NCBI GenBank assembly: GCA_947385185.1
Contig: CANDJX010000066.1
Span: forward strand, 1-8,947
Source of the DNA: an uncultured Clostridia bacterium
GTDB lineage: Bacteria > Bacillota > Clostridia > Christensenellales > Pumilibacteraceae
Length of the DNA: 8,947 nucleotides
Direction: 5' to 3'
Under the pieces are notes generated by a model. It saw only the letters and a list, made by a program, of their open reading frames with translations, did not search any database and had not been told where the DNA came from. Position 1 is the stretch's first letter, and every line of letters starts with the position of its first letter. The translations under genes and the position numbers were made by a program. Below are positions 1 through 6,916 of the stretch, piece after piece.

Positions 1-47
1 GAGATTCCTGTAAGTGACTGGAGTTCAGACGTGTGCTCTTCCGATCT
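1..47. other. Illumina adapter and index contamination at the contig end
   Basis: This stretch is not genomic. Bases 14-47 match the 34-nt TruSeq read 2 adapter exactly, beginning GTGACTGGAGTTCAGACG and ending GCTCTTCCGATCT. Bases 1-5 (GAGAT) are the last bases of the P7 flow-cell primer that precede the index in the standard design. Bases 6-13 (TCCTGTAA) then occupy the place of the 8-nt sample index. The order P7 tail, index, adapter is exactly that of a dual-indexed library primer. Genomic sequence starts at base 48, in the middle of smc. The stretch should be trimmed. The match rests on remembered adapter sequence, which is very well known. Confidence 0.97.
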
Positions 48-3000
48 CAGAACGGCATAGGACGAAGTTTAAGGATTGCGAACAATATCGCAATCGCCGT
101 CATGGCTTTTTCGCCGCCCGACAAAAGAGAAAGCAACTGTAACTTTTTCTGCGGCGGCTGAGCTTTTATCTCGATGCCCGCAGACAATTCGTCCTTACCT
201 TCTTCGGGTTCGAGCAGAATAAGTTCCGCCGTGCCGCCATTGAACAGTTCTTTGAAAATAACTTTGAAGTTTTCGTTGATTTTCGTGAACTTCTCGTTAA
301 AGGTCGTTTTCATTTCTTTGGAGAGATCGGTAATTACCTTTACGAGATCCTTTTCCGCATTGGTCAGATCTTCGCGCTGTTTGTCGAGTTCGTTATACTC
401 GGCGGAAACCTGCTCGCACATCTCGATCGATTCCGGATTGATATGTCCGAGATTGTTTATTTTGCGCCTTAACGTTGCGGCTTCTTCTATGCCCTGCGTT
501 ATATCGAACTCGGGGTCGCGCAACGGCACGCAATCGGCATATTCGAGCTTATACGCCTCCGCAATCCGCTGCTGCATCTGTTCGAGATCTATATCGACCT
601 TCTGAAGTTTAAGTTCTTCTTCGTTCTTTCTTTCGGATAATTCCGTATAAAGTCCGACGAGCCTGTCGCGCTCGCTTTCATACGCAGTCATATCCGACTG
701 AATCTTTTGCTTATAATTACCGAAATCGGCAATTTTACGCTTAATGTTAGCGACGCGCTTGCTGTCCGTTTCCTCGACGGTAAGCATTCGCTTTTCCATT
801 TCGTCGCGTTTGACCGCAATCACTTCTTCGTTCCGGCGAATCTGTTCCCGGGTGAGTCCTATGCTCGCATTCGAGTTTTCTATGCTTTTGCCGAACCGCT
901 CGACGTCGCGCTCGAGATTGGAAATAATATTTTCGCAATCGGCGCGGGCAAGCTTAATTTTCATCAGTTCGCCCGCAACCTCGTCGCGACGGGCTTTAAG
1001 ATCGGAGATCTCGGATTCGGTTCGTTTGCTCGACGAAACGGCGTCGGACTTCTGGCTCTGTATCATATTTTCGAGCTCGCCCACGGAATTTATATCGTCC
1101 GAAATCTGTCGGACTCTGGTCTGCCAGAGCGCGAGTTGAGCGTTGTTTTCCCCGTTTTCGTTTTCGATGTCCTCGATTTCTTTGAGGTATTTGTTATATT
1201 GTTGTTCGCTTTTAGCGATTGCCACGTCGAGTTCGTGCACGGTCGCCGAACGCGTTTTTATTTCGAGCAAAAGCGCTTCCTGTTCGCGAGTGATCTTATT
1301 ATGTTCCTCCTCGAGCGCTTTAACGCGGTCGCGTACGCCTTCGAGCTGTTCCTCGATTTCGCGAAGTTCACGGTCGTATGCAAATACGTTCGCAACGTCC
1401 GCTTTTTTACTTCCGCCCGTAATCGCTCCGTGAGGATTGATAACGTCGCCGTCGAGAGTCACTATCTTGAATGCATAACGAGTTGCCCTCGCAATCGAAA
1501 TACCGGTATTGAGCTCGTCGACGATTATCGTGGTGCCGAGCAAATACTTGATTATGTTATCGAACTTATCCTCATATTCGACAAGCGACGATGCGACGCC
1601 GAAGCATCCTTTGACCTCAAGATATCTTTTCAGATCGTCGTGAATGGTGCGGGGGCGTATAACGTTCATGGGCAAAAACGTAATTCTGCCGCCGTTTCTC
1701 GCCTTAAGGTAATTGATGATATATCTCGCTTCGTCTTCCGTAGGCGTAATGATATTCTGAACGGCTCCGCCGAGCGCCATCTCTATCGCCGTTTCGAAAT
1801 TCTTGGGGACTTTGATTACTTTTGCTACGACGCCTTCCATGCGCGAAGATAATTCGACGTCCGTTTTTGCCGCGTCGAGCAATCTCGAAACGCTCCGTTC
1901 GAAACCGGCGTTTTCGTTATTGAACTTCGTAAACAGGTCTTTCCTTTCGGACAGCGAATAATACTTGGCGTTAATGTCTTTTAACTGCGCGTTATTGCGG
2001 GAAAGTCGCGCAAGGTTTTCGTTATTCTTCGCGGTATCGGCAGACAATTTTTTGTCATGCTCCGCACGAGCGGCTTTTGAAGCAAGTAAATCTTTTTCGA
2101 GCGCTTCGGCGGTGGCGCGACGCTGCGCGTTTGCGCTCTGAGCTTGTCCCAGTCTTGTCCCGAGCGCCGCAATCCGTTCTTCGAGACCGCTCTTTTCGGT
2201 CAGAAGTTTGGACATATTCGATTTTATGTCCGCCAGTTTGTCCGCCGCTTCGATGAGCGCGCGCCTGCCCTCTTTTTCCGCGCCTTCTATATCCGAAATC
2301 TGCGTGTCGATGTCGTCGAGCAACATTGCCGATTCTTTATCGCGTTCGTCAAAACTTTCACGTTCGGAGATTTTGATCCCTCGCGCTTCGGTGGCCGCCG
2401 CAATTGCCGCTTCCGCTGCCTTTATATCCGCCTCGAAACGTTCTATCTCGGCAAGCAATTCTTCGTTTCTGTCAACGATATGGCGGATCTCCTGATTCAT
2501 AAGAGATATTTCGCCGTTATTTTTTTCCAACGCGCCCGTAAGACTGACAAGCGTATTGTGATGTTGTTCTATAGTTTTATCTATATTTCCGAACTCGACC
2601 AACGCGGAGTTGTATTTTTCACTCGCTTCGTCGCGGTCGCGCCTACACTTTTCCATTTCCCGCAAAAGCTCGTCGCGCTTGTCCGTAATGGCTTTCTTCG
2701 TATCCGTAGTCGTTTCGTATTGATGAAGATAAATATTTATTTCGTAATGCTTGAGTTCTTCGGCAAGCTCGAGATACTTTTTCGCCGCCTGCGCCTGACG
2801 CGTAAGCGGGGCGAGCTGCTTGCTTTTTTCGTCGAGAATAAGCGCTATGTTTTCCAGACTGCCCCGGGTACGCACAAGACGACGTTCCGCCTCGATTTTT
2901 TTTGCCTTGAATTTGGAAATACCGGCTGCTTCGTCGAATATGCTGCGGCGATCCTCGGGCTTAGATGAGATAAGCTCGTCGATCCTTCCCTGTCCGATTA

Positions 3001-3421
3001 TGGAATAACCTTCCTTGCCTACGCCGCTGTCGCGAAGCGCGTCGATAATATCTGCGCGCCTGCACGGCGTTTTATTTATAAGATACTCGCTTTCGTTGCT
3101 ACGGAAAAGTTTGCGCGTAATTACGACCTCGTCGTAATTGAGGTCGCGGAAAATCCGTTCGGTATTATCGAAATACATGGAAACTTCGCAGAAAGACTGC
3201 GACTTGCGTTTTTCGGTGCCGTTAAAAATAACGTCTTGCATATTTCCGCCGCGGAGCGTTTTCGACGACTGTTCGCCGAGAGCAAAACGTATAGAATCGG
3301 CTACGTTGCTTTTACCGCAGCCGTTAGGTCCGACTATTCCCGTCACACCGCTTCCGAACTTGATCTCTATCTTGTCCGCAAACGATTTGAACCCGTTTAT
3401 TTCCATTTTTTTGAATTTCAA
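48..3421 (-). CDS. smc: Chromosome partition protein SMC, 3' end missing
   Basis: SMC is the ATPase that, as a dimer with ScpA and ScpB, loads on DNA and compacts and segregates the chromosome. The head's N-terminal half has Walker A GPNGCGKSN at residues 31-39 and a Q-loop region near GQGRIDEL (about 143-150). Long coiled coils follow, with the hinge at about residues 520-670, rich in Gly and ending GAITGG. The C-terminal head starts again with signature LSGGEK at 1100-1105. Only 1124 residues are present against roughly 1180-1190 for the family, so Walker B and the D-loop are missing. The apparent TGA stop at 47-49 is false: its TG is genomic and its A comes from the adapter. The family has Cys next after RPxPF, which fits a TGY codon. 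The start is TTG at 3419-3421, giving MKFKKMEINGFKSF, which matches the usual N-terminus; GAGG lies 9 nt upstream. It follows rnc and has its own promoter. Confidence 0.97.
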
Positions 3422-3430
3422 AAAACCAAA

Positions 3431-3434
3431 CCTC
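3431..3434 (-). promoter_or_regulatory. Ribosome binding site supporting the TTG start of smc
   Basis: On the minus strand GAGG lies 9 nt before TTG at 3419-3421. The first in-frame ATG, codon 6 at 3404-3406, would be 24 nt away and would remove residues that align with the conserved SMC N-terminus. The site therefore favours the TTG start. Confidence 0.65.
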
Positions 3435-3458
3435 GGAAGCTATATGAAACAAGCGATA

Positions 3459-3485
3459 TGCGCGGAGACAATAATGTCGCGCGCA
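3459..3485 (-). promoter_or_regulatory. Hairpin in the smc leader
   Basis: On the minus strand TGCGCG (3485-3480) pairs with CGCGCA (3464-3459) over 6 bp. A small 1 by 2 internal loop follows, then GACA pairs with TGTC around a TTAT loop. The outer stem is nearly all G-C. It falls about 12 to 38 nt into the transcript expected from the promoter at 3504-3532. No T-run follows, so it is not an intrinsic terminator. A stability, processing or translation-control role is inference; the stem looks too short for a classic RNase III substrate. Confidence 0.5.
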
Positions 3486-3503
3486 AACGTCCGTTCATTT
3501 TTT

Positions 3504-3532
3504 ATTATATCATATCCGCGCGCCGAAATCAA
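3504..3532 (-). promoter_or_regulatory. SigA-type extended -10 promoter for smc
   Basis: The minus strand reads TTGATT (-35, 3532-3527), a 17-nt spacer, then TATAAT (-10, 3509-3504), with TG one base upstream of the -10 as in extended -10 promoters. The -35 matches 4 of 6 consensus bases and the -10 matches all 6. The start point should be near 3497, giving a leader of about 76 nt. The -35 begins only 2 nt after the rnc stop codon, so smc can be transcribed independently of rnc. Not tested experimentally. Confidence 0.8.
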
Positions 3533-3534
3533 TT

Positions 3535-4239
3535 TTATTTACGGCGTTCGCGCAGAATTTTCAACGCGGATTTTGCCGCCTGCCGTTCCGCGTCGCGTTT
3601 GCTTTTGCCCGTCCCTTCCGCGAGCATATCTTCGCCTACGAATACGCGCACGTTAAACAACGGATCGTGATCGCTGCCCGATTTACCGATCGTATCATAT
3701 CTGATCTTGCGATTTTTCAAATCGCCGCGTCCCTGGCAATACTCCTGAAGATCTCCTTTTTCATTGCCGCTCGTCGCGCTTTTGCAGATGTCGTCAATCG
3801 TCGATCGAAGCGTGCGCAGAATGAATCTGGACGCTTCGTTATATCCTCCGTCGAGGTAAATACCGCCGACGATCGCCTCGAACAGATCGGACAAAACCTT
3901 GCGATGAACGTGCGACTGTTTTTGCTCTCCTGCGCCGAAACGCAAATATTTTTCCAATCCGAGATTATCGATTACGCGCTCGAGCGGTTCTCTGCTGACG
4001 ATACGCGCACGCTTTTCCGTCATCTCGCCTTCGGTTTCGCCGAGAGAATACAGCCGCTCGGCAATCACGAGTCCGAGCACGCAGTCGCCTAAAAATTCAA
4101 GTCGGTCGTAAGATTCGACGCCGTGTTCGTGAGCATAAGAAGAATGAGTAAATGCGCGTTCAAGTAAAGTTTTATCCTTGAACGCGTATCCGATAATTTT
4201 TTCCGTTTCGCGGGCGATATTGTTGTCAGTATTATTCAT
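3535..4239 (-). CDS. rnc: Ribonuclease III
   Basis: RNase III cuts double-stranded RNA, maturing the rRNA precursor and processing some mRNAs in the cytoplasm. The 234 residues are of usual length for the family. The N-terminal endonuclease domain (about 10-150) has the signature RLEFLGD at 46-52, with E48 and D52 matching metal-binding residues, and D118 and E121 in the second acidic motif SDLFEAIVGG. The dsRNA-binding domain covers about 160-231, starting at DLQEYCQGRG and ending with the GKSKRDAERQAA helix at 211-222. All catalytic acids are present, so it should be active. The ATG lies inside plsX: the two genes overlap by 8 nt (4232-4239) and no strong ribosome binding site is visible, which suggests translational coupling. 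An smc promoter follows directly after the stop. The identification is secure. Confidence 0.97.
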   Translation of the reverse strand: MNNTDNNIARETEKIIGYAFKDKTLLERAFTHSSYAHEHGVESYDRLEFLGDCVLGLVIAERLYSLGETEGEMTEKRARIVSREPLERVIDNLGLEKYLRFGAGEQKQSHVHRKVLSDLFEAIVGGIYLDGGYNEASRFILRTLRSTIDDICKSATSGNEKGDLQEYCQGRGDLKNRKIRYDTIGKSGSDHDPLFNVRVFVGEDMLAEGTGKSKRDAERQAAKSALKILRERRK

Positions 4240-5230
4240 TCACTTCGGCGACTTCGCGCGCTATGGTTTCAATAACTTTCCCTTCGTGAATCTTTCGGAT
4301 CTGGATAACCGAATTATATACGGAAGCGGCTTTCGACGCGCCGTGAGCTTTAATGATACTTTTATTTATCCCGAGAAAAGGACCGCCGCCGTAATTGTTG
4401 AAATCCATATAATTCTTGAGATTACGAAGCGCTTTTTTCATGAACAAATAGCCTATTTTGGCGGAAGTCGACGCCATTACGTTTTGTTTGAGCAGCGACA
4501 TAATGGTTTTCGCCGCGCCCTCGGTACTCTTGATGAGGATATTTCCGTCATAACCGTCGCAGACAAGCACGTCATACTCGCCGGAGAGAGCTTCGCGAGC
4601 CTCCATATTGCCGACGAAATTCAGGTCGCTTTTTTTCAGTAAAGCATACGCCGCGCGGGTAAGCTCGTTCCCTTTATGTTCTTCCGGTCCCACGCTGAGC
4701 AGCGCCACAGTAGGCTTTTCTTTTCCCGTCATGGCTTTCATGTATGCGCTGCCCATCAGGGCGAACTGATAAAGCCATTCGGGATGAGCGTCCACGTTTG
4801 CGCCGCTGTCGGCTATACAAGTCGTTCCTCCGACGACGTTCGGGATCCTCGACAAAAGCGTCGGGCGGTAAATGCCGGGCAAGCGTCCGATGATAAGAGA
4901 ACCGCCGGTCAGAACCGCGCCGGTCGAGCCCGTAGAAACCATTCCGATCGCGTCGGCGTCCTCTTTGAGCATATAAAGAGATCTGACCATAGACGAATCT
5001 TTTTTCGTCTTGACCGCCATTGTAGGAGATTCGTCGTTGCTTATAACTTCGCTCGTAGAAACAACGTCCAAAAGACCGCCGGCGTTTTCTTCCGCCGCGA
5101 TCTTGTCGATAAGCGTTTTGTCGCCGACAGCGATAAACTTCATATCGCCGAATTTTTTTGCCGACATGAACGCGCCTTTGACTATTTCCTCCGGACGGTC
5201 GCCGCCCATAACATCGATAAAGACTCTCAT
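4232..5230 (-). CDS. plsX: Phosphate acyltransferase PlsX
   Basis: PlsX converts acyl-ACP and phosphate to acyl-phosphate, which PlsY then uses to acylate glycerol 3-phosphate in the first step of phospholipid synthesis. It is a peripheral membrane enzyme. The 332 residues are of usual length. Family landmarks seen are DVMGGD at 6-11, STGSTGA at 99-105, DSGANVD at 141-147, LLSVGPEEHKGNELT at 177-191, DGYDGN at 225-230 and the C-terminal YGGGPFLG with IKAHGASKA at 280-301. The last block is close to YGGxPLLG of relatives, with F in place of the first L. The start is ATG at 5228-5230 with AAGG about 7 nt upstream. It lies 53 nt after rpmF and overlaps rnc by 8 nt. The fatty acid genes and acpP that often separate plsX from rnc in Bacillota are not here. 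Identification is secure. Confidence 0.96.
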   Translation of the reverse strand: MRVFIDVMGGDRPEEIVKGAFMSAKKFGDMKFIAVGDKTLIDKIAAEENAGGLLDVVSTSEVISNDESPTMAVKTKKDSSMVRSLYMLKEDADAIGMVSTGSTGAVLTGGSLIIGRLPGIYRPTLLSRIPNVVGGTTCIADSGANVDAHPEWLYQFALMGSAYMKAMTGKEKPTVALLSVGPEEHKGNELTRAAYALLKKSDLNFVGNMEAREALSGEYDVLVCDGYDGNILIKSTEGAAKTIMSLLKQNVMASTSAKIGYLFMKKALRNLKNYMDFNNYGGGPFLGINKSIIKAHGASKAASVYNSVIQIRKIHEGKVIETIAREVAEVNE

Positions 5231-5248
5231 AACCCTGCCTTAAACAAA

Positions 5249-5274
5249 TGACCCATTGCATTCACAAGGGGTCA
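5249..5274 (-). terminator. Weak terminator or attenuator hairpin between rpmF and plsX
   Basis: On the minus strand TGACCC (5274-5269) pairs with GGGTCA (5254-5249). Inside, after one C/T mismatch, TTG pairs with CAA around a 6-nt TGAATG loop. The 3' arm is followed by TTTGTTT, an interrupted T-run. This resembles a weak intrinsic terminator. It lies in the 53-nt gap after rpmF and before the plsX ribosome binding site, so partial termination would lower plsX relative to rpmF. The pairing is seen directly; the function is inference. Confidence 0.4.
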
Positions 5275-5283
5275 CCGTGATTT

Positions 5284-5472
5284 TTATTTCTTTTCTTCTT
5301 TCTGCTCGACTACCTGAACACCGTCATAATATCCGCACTTAGGACAAACATTGTGAGATTTTTTCAGTTCGTGGCACTGCGGGCACTCGACGAGCGCTAC
5401 AGGTTGTACTTTCCACTGAGCATATCTGGTGCTACTTCTCTGTTTAGATTGCTTTCTCTTGGGTACTGCCAT
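5284..5472 (-). CDS. rpmF: 50S ribosomal protein L32, zinc-ribbon form
   Basis: L32 is a small structural protein of the large ribosomal subunit. The 62-residue product starts MAVPKRKQSKQR, the canonical L32 N-terminus, and is rich in basic residues. A zinc ribbon is intact, with C30, C33, C43 and C46 in two CPxC motifs, so this is the zinc-binding form rather than the Cys-less paralogue. The C-terminus is a charged EQKEEKK tail. I chose ATG at 5470-5472 over the in-frame GTG at 5482-5484 because the family begins MAVPKR and because that GTG is itself part of the AAGGAGGTG ribosome binding site. A consensus promoter lies just upstream. The pairing of rpmF with plsX is conserved across many bacteria and links translation capacity with membrane synthesis. 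Confidence 0.96.
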   Translation of the reverse strand: MAVPKRKQSKQRSSTRYAQWKVQPVALVECPQCHELKKSHNVCPKCGYYDGVQVVEQKEEKK

Positions 5473-5481
5473 TTTTACATG

Positions 5482-5490
5482 CACCTCCTT
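5482..5490 (-). promoter_or_regulatory. Full-length ribosome binding site of rpmF
   Basis: The minus strand reads AAGGAGGTG, a nine-base match to the 16S rRNA anti-Shine-Dalgarno tail. AAGGAGG ends 11 nt before the ATG of rpmF at 5472. An earlier ATG at 5478-5480, only 3 nt away, is followed at once by TAA. The strength of the site fits a highly expressed ribosomal protein. Confidence 0.85.
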
Positions 5491-5538
5491 ATTGACACTT
5501 GCCGATATATTATATTAAAACCCGCGCCGCTTGTCAAT
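5491..5538. repeat. Inverted repeat ATTGACA/TGTCAAT flanking the rpmF -10 region
   Basis: ATTGACA on the plus strand at 5491-5497 is the exact reverse complement of TGTCAAT at 5532-5538, with 34 nt between. The right arm contains the -35 hexamer of the rpmF promoter, and the -10 lies near the centre. It could be an operator or chance, since one arm is already constrained as a -35 element. Confidence 0.3.
5509..5537 (-). promoter_or_regulatory. Consensus SigA-type promoter for rpmF-plsX-rnc
   Basis: The minus strand shows TTGACA (-35, 5537-5532), exactly 17 nt, then TATAAT (-10, 5514-5509). Both hexamers match the consensus fully. The start point should be near 5502, giving a leader of about 30 nt before rpmF that holds the strong ribosome binding site. 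This should be a strong constitutive promoter, fitting a ribosomal protein gene at the head of the operon. Confidence 0.9.
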
Positions 5539-5557
5539 CGATTTTCCACCGATTTTC
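5539..5557. repeat. 11-bp-period direct repeat just upstream of the rpmF -35
   Basis: CGATTTTC occurs at 5539-5546 and again at 5550-5557, separated by CAC, so the copies start 11 bp apart, about one helical turn. The nearer copy starts one base upstream of the -35 hexamer (5532-5537), and the farther one overlaps the hisIE stop codon. On the minus strand the unit reads GAAAATCG. It could act as an A-rich upstream promoter element or a regulator site, or be chance. Confidence 0.4.
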
Positions 5558-6215
5558 ACTTTTTTTTGGGTTTTGCCTCTCTTGCGGGCGTATCGGCGCC
5601 GCAAGCGTGTCTGGACTCGAGTACTTTGAGCACGTCGGAGTAATTCATTCCTCTTGCCTGCATGAGAACGAACAGATGATAAAAAAGATCCGCAACCTCT
5701 CCCGCAAGCTCGTTATTGTCCCCTTTCATCGCGGCGATCACGGCTTCCGTCGCTTCTTCGCCGACTTTTTTGCATATTTTTTCCGTGCCTTTATCGAGCA
5801 GATAATTCGTATAAGAACCTTCCTGCGGGTGCGCGGCGCGGGTTTTTATCGTATCGTCGAGCACTCGAAGCACCGCAAGACCGCCGGGCTCGTCGCCGAA
5901 TTTTTTCACTTCATTGAAAAAGCATGATCTTGCCCCCGTATGGCACGCGACGCCGCCTATCTGCTCCACTTTCAGAAGCAGACAATCGTTATCGCAATCG
6001 GAGTAAACCGATACTACTTTCTGAAAATGTCCGCTTTCCTCGCCCTTATGCCATAACTTTTTCCGGCTCCTCGACCAGTACCACGCCTCGCCGCTTTCAA
6101 TCGTCTTATTGAACGCTTCTTCATTCATATAAGCCTGCATAAGCACTTCGCCGGAAACCGCGTCCGTTGCTATCACGGGAATCAATCCGTCGTCGTTATA
6201 TTTCAGTTCATACAT
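5556..6215 (-). CDS. hisIE: Bifunctional phosphoribosyl-AMP cyclohydrolase / phosphoribosyl-ATP pyrophosphatase
   Basis: This fused enzyme carries out the second and third steps of histidine synthesis: the HisE part removes pyrophosphate from phosphoribosyl-ATP and the HisI part opens the adenine ring of the product. The 219 residues hold HisI at about 1-105 and HisE at about 130-205. HisI shows SRKKLWHKGEESG at 50-62, the acidic cluster D73, D75 and D77, and zinc-ligand cysteines C74, C91 and C98. HisE shows EGSYTNYLL at 132-140, a KxGEExxE motif at 150-157 and ELAGEVADLFYHL at 169-181. All expected metal ligands are present. The Lys-rich tail is not conserved. ATG at 6213-6215 overlaps hisA by 13 nt and has GAGG about 10 nt upstream. 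No terminator follows; the next gene's promoter begins within 20 nt of the stop. Confidence 0.96.
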   Translation of the reverse strand: MYELKYNDDGLIPVIATDAVSGEVLMQAYMNEEAFNKTIESGEAWYWSRSRKKLWHKGEESGHFQKVVSVYSDCDNDCLLLKVEQIGGVACHTGARSCFFNEVKKFGDEPGGLAVLRVLDDTIKTRAAHPQEGSYTNYLLDKGTEKICKKVGEEATEAVIAAMKGDNNELAGEVADLFYHLFVLMQARGMNYSDVLKVLESRHACGADTPAREAKPKKK

Positions 6216-6916
6216 AATTTTACAGCCTCTTTTATGTCTATTTTGTTTTCGTAATACGCTTTACCGAGCACCGCTCCGTAAATTCCGCGCCGTCTGATTT
6301 CCTTCAGGTCGTCGAGGTCTTTTACTCCGCCGCTCGCTATCACATTTGCGCCGAGCGCTTCGCCGAGCGCGGCGGTTGCGTCGATGTTTGCGCCCGTAAG
6401 CATCCCGTCCCGAGAAACGTCGGTATACAAAAAATATTTAACGCCCGCTCCCGCAAGCTTTTTACCGAGAGAAAGCGGCGTTTCCTCCGATTTTTCTTTC
6501 CAACCTTTCACCGCCACTTTTCCGTCCTTTGCGTCAAGTCCGCAAACGATAGATTCGGCGCCGAATTCGGAAACGAATCGTTCTATGCTTTCGGGTTCGG
6601 TAACGCAAATAGTCCCGAGAACGGCTCTTGCGGCGCCCGCGCACAGCAAAGAAGAAATCCGTCCCCGATTTCTCAAGCCTCCGCCGGACTCTATCTTAAG
6701 CGACGTACGCGACGATATTTTTTCGATAATGCCGAAATTGTCTCCGCTGTTTTCCGCGCCGTTAAGATCCACGACGTGCAGCCATTCCGCGCCTGCGTCC
6801 TCAAACCTTTTCGCCATATCGAGCGGATCGCCGTATACCGTGACTTTGCCGTAATCGCCGCCGAGAAGACGCACGGCTTTACCTTCGTAAATATCTATTG
6901 CCGGAAAAAGAATCAT
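6203..6916 (-). CDS. hisA: Phosphoribosylformimino-5-aminoimidazole carboxamide ribotide isomerase
   Basis: HisA isomerises ProFAR to PRFAR, the fourth step of histidine synthesis, in a TIM-barrel fold. The 237-residue product starts MILFPAIDIYEGKAVRL with D8 as the expected catalytic acid. GLDAKDG (126-132) holds the second, D128, and YTDVSRDGMLTG (164-174) and ASGGVKD (194-200) form the phosphate-binding loops of the second half-barrel. The reading frame stays open upstream to 7072, but those codons lie in hisB and do not resemble HisA, so ATG at 6914-6916 is the start. It overlaps the hisB stop as ATGA, with AAGGGTG 7 nt upstream. The related hisF, which normally sits next to hisA, is absent; HisF is about 250 residues and lacks this N-terminus, and the MILFPAIDIYEGKAVRL start marks this one as HisA. 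Confidence 0.96.
   Translation of the reverse strand: MILFPAIDIYEGKAVRLLGGDYGKVTVYGDPLDMAKRFEDAGAEWLHVVDLNGAENSGDNFGIIEKISSRTSLKIESGGGLRNRGRISSLLCAGAARAVLGTICVTEPESIERFVSEFGAESIVCGLDAKDGKVAVKGWKEKSEETPLSLGKKLAGAGVKYFLYTDVSRDGMLTGANIDATAALGEALGANVIASGGVKDLDDLKEIRRRGIYGAVLGKAYYENKIDIKEAVKLCMN

Noticed and set aside
31..39. Cys in the SMC Walker A motif (residues 31-39, GPNGCGKSN) as a defect
   Set aside because: The essential GxxGxGKS residues are all present and Cys at this position occurs in functional SMC-type ATPases.
707..1852. A 381-codon open frame on the plus strand
   Set aside because: It lies wholly antisense to the smc coiled coil and hinge, has a Phe- and Arg-rich composition with no recognisable domain, and has no promoter or ribosome binding site of its own.
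2144..2968. A 274-codon open frame on the plus strand
   Set aside because: It is antisense to the smc coiled coil and has no family motif or start signal.
48..3421. A naturally truncated SMC variant without Walker B
   Set aside because: The stop codon contains an adapter base, so the truncation is an assembly edge artefact.
5473..5484. GTG start at 5482-5484 adding four residues to L32
   Set aside because: The GTG is part of the ribosome binding site and L32 proteins begin MAVPKR.
5492..5520. A divergent plus-strand promoter beginning TTGACA at 5492-5497
   Set aside because: At 16-18 nt spacing the -10 is poor (TTAAAA or ATTAAA), and no plus-strand gene follows.
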